From the NCBI RefSeq assembly GCF_028737195.1, contig NZ_JAQZAJ010000005.1, positions 186,001 to 250,000 of the forward strand: a DNA stretch of 64,000 nt, written 5' to 3'. The position numbers and the translations under genes are program-made. The first letter of the stretch is position 1; every line of letters starts with the position of its first letter. Origin of the DNA: Pseudovibrio exalbescens (GTDB taxonomy: Bacteria > Pseudomonadota > Alphaproteobacteria > Rhizobiales > Stappiaceae). This document shows positions 1 to 7,849 of this stretch, piece by piece. Below the pieces are notes generated by a model. The model saw only the letters and a program-made list of their open reading frames with translations. It searched no databases and was not told the DNA's origin.

Positions 1-522
1 CTTGGAGGTGCCATCGCGCGCAACACCCATGTCGCCAGTCGCGACACCGATGACCTTGCCTTCTTCGTTGTAGAGCACCTCTGCAGCGGCAAAACCCGGA
101 TAGATTTCGACGCCCATTGCCTCGGCCTTCTCGGCGAGCCAGCGGCATACGTTTCCAAGGGACACGATGTAGTTGCCGTGGTTGTTCATGAGCTTAGGCA
201 TCAGGAAGTTCGGAATGCGAACGCTGCCTGCAGGCCCCAAAGCAAGGAAGTGGTCAGCCTTCACTTCCGTTTTGATGGGCGCACTATCATCTTTGCGCCA
301 ATCGGGGAGAAGTTTATCGAGGCCAATCGGGTCAATAACCGCGCCGGAGAGAATGTGCGCGCCAACTTCGGAGCCCTTCTCCAGAACGACAACGCTGATA
401 TCCTCGCCCTTTTCCTGAGCAAGCTGCTTAATCCGGATCGCGGCAGAAAGGCCAGCAGGGCCTGCGCCAACGATCACAACATCAAATTCCATCGATTCGC
501 GTTCTGGCAGTGCGTCCGCCAT
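1..522 (-). CDS. Electron transfer flavoprotein-ubiquinone oxidoreductase, N-terminal part (runs off the window)
   Basis: ETF-QO passes electrons from reduced electron transfer flavoprotein (fatty acid and amino acid oxidation) to membrane ubiquinone, using FAD and a [4Fe-4S] cluster. About 174 codons are visible. Near the N-terminus they encode a Rossmann FAD-binding segment (DVVIVGAGPAGLSAAIRIK), then EKGSEVGAHILSGAVIDP, and close to the window edge VATGDMGVARDG, all characteristic of this family. The start is the ATG at 520-522, 11 codons before the FAD motif. The Fe-S domain and C-terminus lie outside the window. The gene is divergent from the uracil-DNA glycosylase gene, with 377 bp between them. 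Confidence 0.93.
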   Translation of the reverse strand, partial: MADALPERESMEFDVVIVGAGPAGLSAAIRIKQLAQEKGEDISVVVLEKGSEVGAHILSGAVIDPIGLDKLLPDWRKDDSAPIKTEVKADHFLALGPAGSVRIPNFLMPKLMNNHGNYIVSLGNVCRWLAEKAEAMGVEIYPGFAAAEVLYNEEGKVIGVATGDMGVARDGTSK

Positions 523-899
523 TATCAACTCCCTCTGGGCCGCCAAATGCCCTTAGTTTCGACTGCTATAGTTCCTGCAAATTTTTGTGCAGTGCGCCCG
601 AACTATATGTTTTTTCGATCTGTTCATTTCGGTGTAATTGAGAAAAAAACTCACCGCAATGCGTTTTAAGGAGCAATCTGGAGCGGTTTTCTGCAAGAAA
701 ACCCATTCTACCAAACGTTGAGCGGGTGGTTTCTCCCCATTGTAAACAGGCGCTTTTTCGGAATTCGCTGAACCATGCTCATTTAAATGGCCTGGATTTG
801 CCAAATGCCCAGCTTAGCTAATAGTTTGACATTTACGCGCCCCTCGCCCATGGAGAGACGGCGTTTGACCAGACTTATTCCCGGCGACTTCAGGAGACC
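523..899. other. Divergent intergenic region between etf-QO and uracil-DNA glycosylase
   Basis: This 377-bp gap must carry the promoters of both flanking divergent genes. I could not pick a convincing -35/-10 pair. A short palindrome CATTTAAATG lies at 780-789. No conserved reading frame or RNA is recognised. Confidence 0.5.
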
Positions 900-1847
900 A
901 TGAGCGAGTTATCCCCCACCGATCCTGCAATGCTTGAGGCCTATCTGGAGTTCCTGATAGCCGCTGGCGTGGATTGCCCACTGGATGACGAACCTGTTGA
1001 TCGCTATGCCCAATCGGCACAGCAGCTGAGCCAGCGCGCAGCAAGCACCCGAGAGCCGCACCCGAGCACACCGGGCAACCAGCAGCCTTCCGGGCGCATT
1101 TATGCCCCCGTTCAGCAGGCGCGGGAGGCAGCCGCCAATCAAGATATGCGCGCGGCGGCCAAGGCCATTCTCGACCGGACCAAGCGCAGCTCCGATGCCC
1201 CCGCAAGTGGCCCGAATGCTCAAGTTTCTGCAGTTATTCCAGATCACAAGGTGGTCAGCTCGGCGCGAGAAGCTGCTGCGAGCGCCAAAACGCTGGATGA
1301 ACTCAAAGATATCCTCGCGCGCTTTGACGGCTGCAACCTGAAACAGACCGCCAAGAACCTCGTTTTTTCTGACGGTAATCCTCATGCGCGGATCATGATG
1401 ATCGGTGAGGCTCCCGGCCGGGATGAGGACCTTCAGGGCGTGCCTTTTGTTGGACGCTCCGGACAGTTGCTGGACCGTATCATGGCGGCTGCTGGCCTGG
1501 ACCGTTCGCAGGTTTACGTTGGCAACGTGGTGCCGTGGCGACCACCAGGGAACCGCACGCCAACGCCGCAGGAAACAGAGATCTGCCGGCCCTTCATTCA
1601 AAGGCAAATTGAGCTTGTAAATCCGAGCATTGTGGTTTTCCTCGGTGCCGCTTCCGCTCAGAGCCTTGCGGGGGCACGAGACGGCATTCGCAAACTGCGC
1701 GGCCGCTGGATGACCTATGATCAGGGCGGCATCGAGCGGCAGGCCATTGCGACCTTCCATCCGGCATATCTGTTGCGAAACCCGATCGAAAAACGGTTTG
1801 TCTGGCGGGACATGCTGGCGATCAAGAGCGCGTTCACACAGCTTTAG
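900..1847 (+). CDS. Uracil-DNA glycosylase, family 4-like
   Basis: Predicted to remove uracil from DNA in base-excision repair. The 315-aa protein has an extended, low-conservation N-terminal ~130 residues followed by the glycosylase domain. Motif 1 is GEAPG at residues 169-173, motif 2 starts at His287 (HPAYLLR), and VPFVGRSGQLLDR and PPGNRTPTP are typical. In classical family 4 enzymes four Cys bind [4Fe-4S]. Here the first position is Phe142 (FDGC instead of CxxC) and the third is Trp (VVPWRPPGNR instead of VVKCRPP), leaving two of the four. Alphaproteobacterial members labelled 'SPO1 DNA polymerase-related' look similar, so this is probably a lineage trait. AGGAGA directly before the ATG supports the start. 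Confidence 0.88.
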   Translation: MSELSPTDPAMLEAYLEFLIAAGVDCPLDDEPVDRYAQSAQQLSQRAASTREPHPSTPGNQQPSGRIYAPVQQAREAAANQDMRAAAKAILDRTKRSSDAPASGPNAQVSAVIPDHKVVSSAREAAASAKTLDELKDILARFDGCNLKQTAKNLVFSDGNPHARIMMIGEAPGRDEDLQGVPFVGRSGQLLDRIMAAAGLDRSQVYVGNVVPWRPPGNRTPTPQETEICRPFIQRQIELVNPSIVVFLGAASAQSLAGARDGIRKLRGRWMTYDQGGIERQAIATFHPAYLLRNPIEKRFVWRDMLAIKSAFTQL

Positions 1848-2092
1848 CCCCCTCAAGTTATCCCCCTCGCGTTCATGCAGGCCAGCGGGCTGGGCTCGTT
1901 TTCGTGCCCTAAAGTTATTCCCCTATCCGGAAAAAATCGATATTTCGCTTTCTATCAGGGGGTAACGGGAACTGCAGGCTTGCAGCAACCCATGGGCTGG
2001 CCCACTTAACATTGGGGAATAAGGCACGTACGCGGTTTGCGTTGATCGTGCGTTGGTTTGAATAAAACGAGTAGATTTTAAGAGGAAACGCC

Positions 2093-2950
2093 GTGTTGAA
2101 GAAGCTGCGCAAATTACTTCCGGGCAAATGGGGTCAATCCAAACCAGTTATCCCCGTCGTGCGGCTTCATGGTGCAATAGGCATCTCATCTCCTCTGCGT
2201 CCCGGCCTGACACTGGCGAGTGCGGCTGGTCCGTTGGAGACCGCTTTCAAGATGAAGGAGGCTCCTGCCGTTGCTCTGTCCATCAACTCTCCGGGCGGCT
2301 CGCCCGTTCAATCCAACCTCATCTTCAAGCGCATCCGTGCGCTGGCTGAGGAGCATGAAAAAGACGTTCTGGTGTTTGTGGAAGATGTGGCGGCCTCCGG
2401 CGGCTACATGATCGCCCTGGCGGGGGACGACATTTACGTGGACCCGTCCTCCATTGTCGGGTCGATTGGCGTCGTCTCCGCCGGTTTCGGGTACACCGGC
2501 CTGATTGAGAAGCTAGGCGTCGAGCGCCGCGTCTACACCGCTGGCGAAAAGAAGGTCACGCTTGATCCATTCGCCCCTGAGAACAAGGGCGATATCGAGC
2601 ACCTGAAGTCCTTGCAAAAGGAAATTCATGAGGTCTTCATCGACATGGTAAAGAGCCGCCGTGGCGACGTGCTGGCAGATGATCCGGACCTGTTCTCAGG
2701 TCTATTCTGGACGGGTGCCAAGGCACAGGACCTTGGTTTGGTCGACGGCATCAGCGATGTGCGCAGCACCATCAAGGAGCGTTACGGCAAAGACACAGAG
2801 CTGAAACTGATCGATGGGAAGCGGAAATTATTTGGGCGTCTTCTTGCGCAATCCCAAATCGCGCCCTACCTTGGGAGCGTAGAGGGTCTTCCCGAGACGA
2901 CCATATCCGTGATGGAAGAAAAAGCGCTCTGGGCGCGATATGGTCTGTGA
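2093..2950 (+). CDS. S49 family serine peptidase (SppA/SohB-like)
   Basis: A 285-aa protease of the signal-peptide-peptidase A family, expected to act at the inner membrane on leftover signal peptides or membrane protein fragments. The nucleophile is Ser102 in DVAASGGYMIA, and the general-base Lys is most likely Lys154 in AGEKKVTLDPF. SINSPGGSP forms the oxyanion region. It is half the length of E. coli SppA, a single catalytic repeat, and lacks an obvious N-terminal membrane anchor. The start is GTG with AGAGGAAA 5 nt upstream. The gene is followed 45 nt later by a small membrane protein, probably in the same transcript. Confidence 0.9.
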   Translation: MLKKLRKLLPGKWGQSKPVIPVVRLHGAIGISSPLRPGLTLASAAGPLETAFKMKEAPAVALSINSPGGSPVQSNLIFKRIRALAEEHEKDVLVFVEDVAASGGYMIALAGDDIYVDPSSIVGSIGVVSAGFGYTGLIEKLGVERRVYTAGEKKVTLDPFAPENKGDIEHLKSLQKEIHEVFIDMVKSRRGDVLADDPDLFSGLFWTGAKAQDLGLVDGISDVRSTIKERYGKDTELKLIDGKRKLFGRLLAQSQIAPYLGSVEGLPETTISVMEEKALWARYGL

Positions 2951-2995
2951 AGCTGTCCTGCGAGGGCCCCTTAACGACTTGAGGAGTCCCTTGGT

Positions 2996-3193
2996 ATGAC
3001 CGAAGTACTTGGTAGCATTGCGTTGTTGGCTGGTGGTGTGTTGCTTTACAAAACCGTAAAGCGGGAAATGGAACGCTTCCAGGAAACAATGGCGCAACCA
3101 GTCTATGCCAAGGCACGCAAGGTTCGACCAGACGCATCCTACACCCGTCTGGTTCAGGACCCAGTGACCGGCAAGTACCGCCCGATCGACTGA
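2996..3193 (+). CDS. Small single-span membrane protein of unknown function
   Basis: This 65-aa protein has one hydrophobic segment (residues ~3-19, VLGSIALLAGGVLLYKTV) followed by a basic, soluble tail ending RLVQDPVTGKYRPID. No family function is known to me. It sits between the S49 peptidase and glyQ and ends just before a terminator, so it is probably the last gene of the peptidase transcript. Coding appearance (codon use, a GAGG-type ribosome site before the ATG) supports a real gene. Confidence 0.75.
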   Translation: MTEVLGSIALLAGGVLLYKTVKREMERFQETMAQPVYAKARKVRPDASYTRLVQDPVTGKYRPID

Positions 3194-3227
3194 GGCTTTC
3201 CCAAAAGTCGTTATGTATAAACGTTCA

Positions 3228-3259
3228 GGCGTGCGGGTTTTCGCGCGCCTTTGTTTTTT
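3228..3259 (+). terminator. Rho-independent terminator after the S49 peptidase / small protein unit
   Basis: An 8-bp stem (GGCGTGCG / CGCGCGCC, one G-U pair) with a 6-nt loop is followed by TTTGTTTTTT. Confidence 0.85.
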
Positions 3260-3465
3260 GAACGGCCAAGTGCTGCTGTCTGTTCCAGCCCTTTCGCCTC
3301 ACCGCTCAAGATTGGCGCTCCACGCGCATTACCTCTTGCTAAAACGGGGTGTTAGGCATAGCTGCGCTTGACCTTCGCGTTTTGTCGTGGCACCAGTCCA
3401 GCCAACAGTTTTTTGCGTGTTCTGCGCGCCCCACGTTTTCACAGCGACTTTAGGAAGCTCTCGAA

Positions 3466-4422
3466 ATGTCTCGCGACGATGTTCCAGCTCACATGCAGCC
3501 AACCAAGTCTTTTCAGGGTCTGCTTCTGACCCTGCAACAGTTCTGGGCCGACAAGGGTTGCGTTATTCTGCAGCCTTACGACATGGAAGTTGGCGCAGGC
3601 ACATTTCATCCGGGAACCACCCTGCGCTCTCTTGGTCCGCGCCCTTGGAAAGCTGCCTACGTTCAGCCCTCTCGTCGCCCAACTGATGGCCGGTACGGTG
3701 AAAACCCAAACCGCCTGCAACACTACTACCAGTTTCAGGTGATCCTGAAGCCTTCCCCTGAGAACCTTCAAGAGCTGTATCTGGAGTCACTGCGGGCCAT
3801 TGGCATCGATACAGATCTGCATGACGTGCGTTTCGTGGAAGACGACTGGGAAAGCCCAACCCTTGGCGCTTGGGGCCTTGGCTGGGAGTGCTGGTGTGAC
3901 GGTATGGAAGTTTCCCAGTTCACTTACTTCCAGCAGGTTGCCGGTTTTGAGTGCAACCCGGTTTCCGGTGAGCTGACCTACGGTCTTGAGCGCATCGCCA
4001 TGTATGTTCAGGGCGTCGACAACGTTTACGACCTGAACTTCAATGGCCGTGAAGGCGACGAAAAGGTCACTTATGGTGACGTGTTCCTGCAAGCCGAGCA
4101 GGAATACTCCCGGCACAACTTCGAGCATGCAGACACTGAAATGCTGTTCCGCCACTTCAAAGACCACGAGGACGAGTGCAAGCGTCTTCTGGAAGCAGGC
4201 CAGAAGGCCATGGAAGAAGCGGGCGATGGCCTCTACAAAATGGTTCTGCCAGCCTACGACCAAGCCATCAAAGCTTCTCACGTATTTAACTTGCTGGATG
4301 CGCGCGGCGTGATCTCCGTGACCGAGCGCCAAAGCTATATCCTGCGGGTGCGCGAACTTTCCCGCGCTTGTGGTGCTGCCTTTTTGCAGACCGAAGCGGG
4401 CGGCGTCGGTTACAAGGGCTGA
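3466..4422 (+). CDS. glyQ: Glycyl-tRNA synthetase alpha subunit
   Basis: Catalytic subunit of the alpha2beta2 bacterial GlyRS, which charges tRNA-Gly. The 318-aa protein carries class II aminoacylation signatures: [27 protein letters not shown] (written here only as landmarks TFHP...QPSRRP), [13 protein letters not shown] (motif 2 region), and [14 protein letters not shown] (motif 3). Length is normal. The beta subunit glyS lies 7.5 kb downstream, and glyQ has its own terminator, so the two subunits are not co-transcribed here. Confidence 0.98.
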   Translation: MSRDDVPAHMQPTKSFQGLLLTLQQFWADKGCVILQPYDMEVGAGTFHPGTTLRSLGPRPWKAAYVQPSRRPTDGRYGENPNRLQHYYQFQVILKPSPENLQELYLESLRAIGIDTDLHDVRFVEDDWESPTLGAWGLGWECWCDGMEVSQFTYFQQVAGFECNPVSGELTYGLERIAMYVQGVDNVYDLNFNGREGDEKVTYGDVFLQAEQEYSRHNFEHADTEMLFRHFKDHEDECKRLLEAGQKAMEEAGDGLYKMVLPAYDQAIKASHVFNLLDARGVISVTERQSYILRVRELSRACGAAFLQTEAGGVGYKG

Positions 4423-4449
4423 GCCCTACGCGACACGTGAACAGAGTTC

Positions 4450-4481
4450 AAAGCCGATCCTGTTGGGTCGGCTTTTTCTTT
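4450..4481 (+). terminator. Rho-independent terminator of glyQ
   Basis: The stem AAAGCCGA / TCGGCTTT with a 10-nt loop is followed by a T-rich tail (TTCTTT), 28 nt after the glyQ stop. Confidence 0.85.
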
Positions 4482-4552
4482 GGTATGGCCTTGCGAGAAC
4501 CGGCACCCAGCCTATCTGAGGCCTAACCATATTTTTCCTGAAGGCCCTGCCC

Positions 4553-5245
4553 GTGCTGTTCACCATTCTGGCATTGATTGCCTCGCCTCTTCTCATTTTC
4601 CATAGCGGTGGCTGGAGGAAGGTGTTTCCCGCCTTCTTTTTTGTATTACTCATGCTTTTTGGAGGGGTGTGGTATGGCGCGCCCTGGTTCTTGCCAGCAG
4701 CGGCCATCGCAGCGATTTTTTACGCTGTGTGCGGCGTGATCTGGATCCCACTGGCAAAGCTGCATCCTTCTCCCACCTATCGCATCTTCAACGACTACGC
4801 GCTGACTTTCTGCGTAGCGGTGATTACTGTTTGGGCGGTATGGCCGCGTGACCCCGCCCTCGATCTGGCCAAGTTTGAGGCGCTTGCAGGAAATGGAGCG
4901 CCCAAACTGGTTGCAGTGAATGATGCTGTGACGGCTGAGGGCATTTCCAGCGTCTGCGCCGTGCCACCGGGCTTGCTGGAGACGGCTATTCATGACGAAG
5001 ACCGCAAGCTGCTGTTGGCGACCCGGCTGGTGCCTTCGGGCCCTAGCGCTGGCTTTCTGACGTTTCATGATGGTGTCGGCACCATGCTGTCGCGCATGAT
5101 GTTTCCGGTCGCCACTGGCGCTGTGCGCTGGAAAGCAAGCCTTGAAGCCATTCAGGAGAGCGGTCGTCTGTGCGCTCCCATCGAGCAGTTCTCCGTATTG
5201 GCAACGCCCATGAGCGACCATTTGATGATCGCGCTGCCGGAGTAA
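4553..5245 (+). CDS. Membrane protein of unknown function
   Basis: This 230-aa protein has hydrophobic N-terminal segments at about residues 3-17, 25-40, 43-65 and 84-97, then a soluble C-terminal half with two Cys (SSVCAVPPG and GRLCAPIEQF). I recognise no catalytic motif. The start is GTG at 4553. A different start slightly upstream cannot be excluded because no strong Shine-Dalgarno is present. The gene lies just after glyQ, the position where many alphaproteobacteria carry a short membrane-protein gene before glyS. Confidence 0.7.
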   Translation: MLFTILALIASPLLIFHSGGWRKVFPAFFFVLLMLFGGVWYGAPWFLPAAAIAAIFYAVCGVIWIPLAKLHPSPTYRIFNDYALTFCVAVITVWAVWPRDPALDLAKFEALAGNGAPKLVAVNDAVTAEGISSVCAVPPGLLETAIHDEDRKLLLATRLVPSGPSAGFLTFHDGVGTMLSRMMFPVATGAVRWKASLEAIQESGRLCAPIEQFSVLATPMSDHLMIALPE

Positions 5246-5267
5246 AAACGGCGGCCAATGGCCGCCG
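5244..5267 (-). terminator. Rho-independent terminator of the quinone reductase gene
   Basis: A perfect 8-bp stem CGGCGGCC / GGCCGCCG with a 3-nt loop. Read on the minus strand it is followed by TTTTTAC, 18 nt after the minus-strand stop. Confidence 0.8.
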
Positions 5268-5284
5268 CTGGTTTGATCGCAGGA

Positions 5285-5839
5285 TCACAGATCGAACGTC
5301 TTCTTCAAGTGCTCTGCGTAGCGGGATGCATCGCTCGCATAGTCTGCGTTCTTTACGACGTCATGGCTGGAGAACAACGGCAGCACCTCAAACCCGCAGT
5401 ATTCGTGGGACTTGATGATTGGAAGAAGCATGTCTTCCATGCTCTTGCCGCGGTAGAAGCCGTCTTCATCACCAAAGTTCTCCTTTGGTGAATTCCAAGT
5501 GGTGGAGAGCATCAGTTTCTTGCCCTGCATCATGCCACCTGAGCCGTATGGACCATCGGTGAAGCCGAAGAAGTCGCCAAACCGGTAGACTTCGTCCAGA
5601 TACAGCTTCATGGCAGATGGCGGCATGAACCAATAGATCGGGTACTGATAGATGACCACATCCGCCGCCTTGAACTTGGCGATTTCCTCATCGACGTCGT
5701 AGCCTTCCTCGATGATCGTGGTGGTTACTTCATACTTGGTAGAGAGCATTTCCACGGCCATATCAAACAGGCCACGGTTAAACTGACCGCCAGAAAAAGC
5801 CTTGGTTTCAGTGCCCAGAATGATCAGTGCTTTTTGCAT
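5285..5839 (-). CDS. NAD(P)H-dependent quinone reductase, MdaB/flavodoxin-like family
   Basis: Two-electron reduction of quinones with FAD/NADPH would detoxify electrophilic quinones without radical formation. The 184-aa protein starts MQKALIILGTETKAFSGGQFN and has the family landmarks ADVVIYQYPIYWFMPPSAMKLYLDEV and LMLSTTWNSPKENFG (each quoted in part), as in E. coli MdaB. The ATG at 5839 fits the family N-terminus better than a longer reading frame beginning at 6157, which would run across the divergent regulator. It is divergent from an HxlR regulator with a shared operator region, so quinone- or thiol-stress induction is likely. Confidence 0.88.
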   Translation of the reverse strand: MQKALIILGTETKAFSGGQFNRGLFDMAVEMLSTKYEVTTTIIEEGYDVDEEIAKFKAADVVIYQYPIYWFMPPSAMKLYLDEVYRFGDFFGFTDGPYGSGGMMQGKKLMLSTTWNSPKENFGDEDGFYRGKSMEDMLLPIIKSHEYCGFEVLPLFSSHDVVKNADYASDASRYAEHLKKTFDL

Positions 5840-5893
5840 TGCTGCCTCGTCCTTCAAGTGGGTTGCGTAAGGTGTTGGCACTGGGGTATCATT

Positions 5894-5934
5894 GGTGGTA
5901 CATACTGTAAACCAGTACATTTTTTTGTACCACC
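5894..5934. promoter_or_regulatory. Inverted-repeat operator between quinone reductase and HxlR regulator
   Basis: Two nested inverted repeats: GGTGGTACA (5894-5902) with TGTACCACC (5926-5934), and inside them TACTG-TAAAC-CAGTA (5903-5917). The inner spacing resembles HxlR/YodB-type operators (TAC...GTA half sites). Position between divergent genes supports autoregulation plus control of the reductase. Binding is inferred. Confidence 0.65.
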
Positions 5935-5950
5935 TATCGAGAGGCAGCTT

Positions 5951-6301
5951 ATGCACAACAGCGAAGACGGACATATGGCGGTTTGCCTTGAGCCTTGCCC
6001 GATCGAGAAGGCCATGCGGGTGATTGGAGGAAAGTGGCGCGCGTCGCTGCTCTGGCATTTGAAGGACGGTCCAGTGCGCTTCAACGAACTCTGCCGCATC
6101 TTGGGCGGGGCCACCAAAACCATGATCGACAAATGCCTGAAGGATCTTGAAGCCCACGGGCTCGTCAAACGCGAGGTCCAGTGCGAGCGTCCAATAGCCG
6201 TGACCTATGAGATCACCGAGTATGGCCGCACCACCTTGGCTTTCCTAGATGAGTTGCGGCGCTGGTCTGAAGAGACCATGAAAGAACAAGAAGCCGCCTG
6301 A
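5951..6301 (+). CDS. HxlR-family winged-helix transcriptional regulator
   Basis: The 116-aa protein carries the HxlR domain: CPIEKAMRVIGGKWRASLLW, GPVRFNELCRILGGATKTMI, LKDLEAHGLVKREV and the wing around PIAVTYEITEYGR. Three Cys are present near the N-terminus and helix 1 (VCLEPCPIE) and in the recognition region (ELCRIL). In characterised relatives such as YodB and QorR a conserved Cys senses quinones or diamide. The start is the ATG at 5951. An upstream in-frame start at 5834 would overlap the divergent reductase gene. Confidence 0.9.
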   Translation: MHNSEDGHMAVCLEPCPIEKAMRVIGGKWRASLLWHLKDGPVRFNELCRILGGATKTMIDKCLKDLEAHGLVKREVQCERPIAVTYEITEYGRTTLAFLDELRRWSEETMKEQEAA

Positions 6302-6370
6302 ACTCACGCCTGACCGCTGCTGTGAGCCGCGCGCCCACGCAAAGCTTAGGTCGCGCTTGCGTTTGACCAA

Positions 6371-6394
6371 ATAAAACTATAAAACTAGTTTTAT
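6371..6394. promoter_or_regulatory. Palindromic ArsR operator
   Basis: A perfect 16-bp palindrome ATAAAACT-AGTTTTAT at 6379-6394, preceded immediately by a direct copy of the half site (ATAAAACT, 6371-6378), lies 20 nt upstream of arsR. ArsR/SmtB repressors bind AT-rich inverted repeats of this type at their own promoters. Confidence 0.75.
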
Positions 6395-6413
6395 CGAATC
6401 GTAAGGAGCCGAC

Positions 6414-6725
6414 ATGGAATGGGATCAAGCAGCAGCGGGCTTTGCCGCCATGGGATCGGAAGCGCGGCTTCAAGTGCTGCGCGCGCTCGTGCGTGCAGGT
6501 GACCGTGGCATGACCGTGAGCGAAATTCAGGAGAAGACGGGCATCGCACCGTCGACCCTTGCGCATCACCTGAAGACGATGGGGGACGCGGGGTTGATTT
6601 CGCAGCAAAAGGCGGGACGCTCTGTTATCAACACGGCAGCTTTTGACCATCTGAACCGGCTTGCGAACTTCATCTTGAGCGAATGCTGTGCGGATGTGCG
6701 GCCCAAGGCGGTGAATGATGACTGA
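6414..6725 (+). CDS. arsR: ArsR/SmtB-family metalloregulator
   Basis: The 103-aa winged-helix repressor has the typical GSEARLQVLRALV first helix and APSTLAHHLKTMGDAGLI recognition helix. A Cys pair sits near the C-terminus (SECCADV), a position used for As(III)/Sb(III) binding in several ArsR types. Such proteins leave DNA when they bind metalloid and so induce the efflux genes. It overlaps the following permease gene by 11 nt, which indicates translational coupling. GGAG precedes the ATG. Confidence 0.9.
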   Translation: MEWDQAAAGFAAMGSEARLQVLRALVRAGDRGMTVSEIQEKTGIAPSTLAHHLKTMGDAGLISQQKAGRSVINTAAFDHLNRLANFILSECCADVRPKAVNDD

Positions 6726-7770
6726 AGCAACAAGCTGCTGCACGCCAGCGCGCCCACATTGGACCGCACGCCTCAAGGTGTTGCAGTCGCCCATCACGGT
6801 GATTGTGCTCATCTTCGCGGGCGTTGCGCTGCTGGACCCGGCGCGACTGGGCGAGACCGCGCTGTTTGCGGCCAATGCCCTTCTCAATACCCTGCCCTTT
6901 ATCGTTTTTGCCGTGCTGCTGATTGCCTATCTGAAGGCAGCAGGTGCTGAGGCGATGATTGCCAATGCCTTCAAGGGACACGAAACACGCATGATCCTGC
7001 TGGCGGCCGCCTTTGGCGGGCTGGCCCCGTTTTGCTCTTGCGAAGTGATCCCTTTCATCGCGGGCCTTCTTGCCCTGGGTGCGCCGCTCTCTGCCGTCAT
7101 GGCGTTTTGGCTGTCTTCGCCGCTGATTGACCCGCCGACGCTTTTGATTACGGCGGCGGCACTGGGCTGGCCGTTTGCCATTGCCAAGGCTGTGTCTGCT
7201 GTGGCGCTGGGGCTGTTCGGCGGGTTTGCCGTGAAGGCCCTGATGAAGCACGGCGCGTTTGCTGCCCCCTTGCGCAAGGCGTCCACATCAAGCTGTGGCT
7301 GTGGCCCCTCCCCCTTTGATGGCCGTCCGGCATGGGCGTTCTGGGGTGACGAAAGCCGCCGCACTGTGTTCCGCTCTGAGTTTGCCAGCAACGGCTGGTT
7401 CCTGTTGAAGTGGTTGGCGCTGGCCTATGCGCTGGAAGCCATGCTGGTGACCTACGTTCCGGCCCAGTTAATTGCCAGCGTTGTGGGCGGAGATGGCATT
7501 GTGCCCATTGCCACGGCTGCACTTGTGGGCATGCCGGCCTACCTGAACAGCTATGTGGCCCCGGCGCTGCTGGCGGGCCTGATGGAACAGGGCATGAGTG
7601 CGGGGGCCGCGCTGGCCTTTCTGGTGGCAGGTGCCGTGAGCTCCATCCCGGCCATGGCGGCGGTCTGGTCGCTGGTCAAGCCGCATGTCTTCGGCGTTTA
7701 TCTCGGCCTTGGCGTGTTTGGTGCCATCCTCTCCGGGATCCTTTTCCAAATGATGATGCCGGTCTCCTGA
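6715..7770 (+). CDS. ArsP-type permease (PF03773 family), likely organoarsenical or metalloid efflux
   Basis: A 351-aa integral membrane protein with about eight hydrophobic segments in two halves. The signature GGLAPFCSCEVIPFIAGLL followed by LSSPLIDPPTL identifies the ArsP_1/permease family. Extra Cys motifs suggest metal contact: TSCCTP at the N-terminus and SSCGCGP in the central loop. ArsP exports trivalent organoarsenicals, while other family members have been linked to other metals, so the substrate is inferred from the adjacent arsR and arsC. Start at 6715 or 6718; both overlap arsR. Confidence 0.85.
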   Translation: MMTEATSCCTPARPHWTARLKVLQSPITVIVLIFAGVALLDPARLGETALFAANALLNTLPFIVFAVLLIAYLKAAGAEAMIANAFKGHETRMILLAAAFGGLAPFCSCEVIPFIAGLLALGAPLSAVMAFWLSSPLIDPPTLLITAAALGWPFAIAKAVSAVALGLFGGFAVKALMKHGAFAAPLRKASTSSCGCGPSPFDGRPAWAFWGDESRRTVFRSEFASNGWFLLKWLALAYALEAMLVTYVPAQLIASVVGGDGIVPIATAALVGMPAYLNSYVAPALLAGLMEQGMSAGAALAFLVAGAVSSIPAMAAVWSLVKPHVFGVYLGLGVFGAILSGILFQMMMPVS

Positions 7771-7849
7771 CCGGCACTTTCTCTTCAAAAAACCAAAGGC
7801 TTGTTTCCGCTCCCCCAAAGAGCGACGTGCCCCTTGCTGTGCTGATCTC

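Noticed and set aside
909-1856. Long antisense reading frame across the uracil-DNA glycosylase gene
   Set aside because: It mirrors the real gene's codons, has no recognisable domain, and the sense frame carries clear glycosylase motifs.
4553-5245. GlyRS-linked regulatory protein between glyQ and glyS
   Set aside because: Only position suggests it; the protein is a membrane protein with no RNA-binding or synthetase-related motif.
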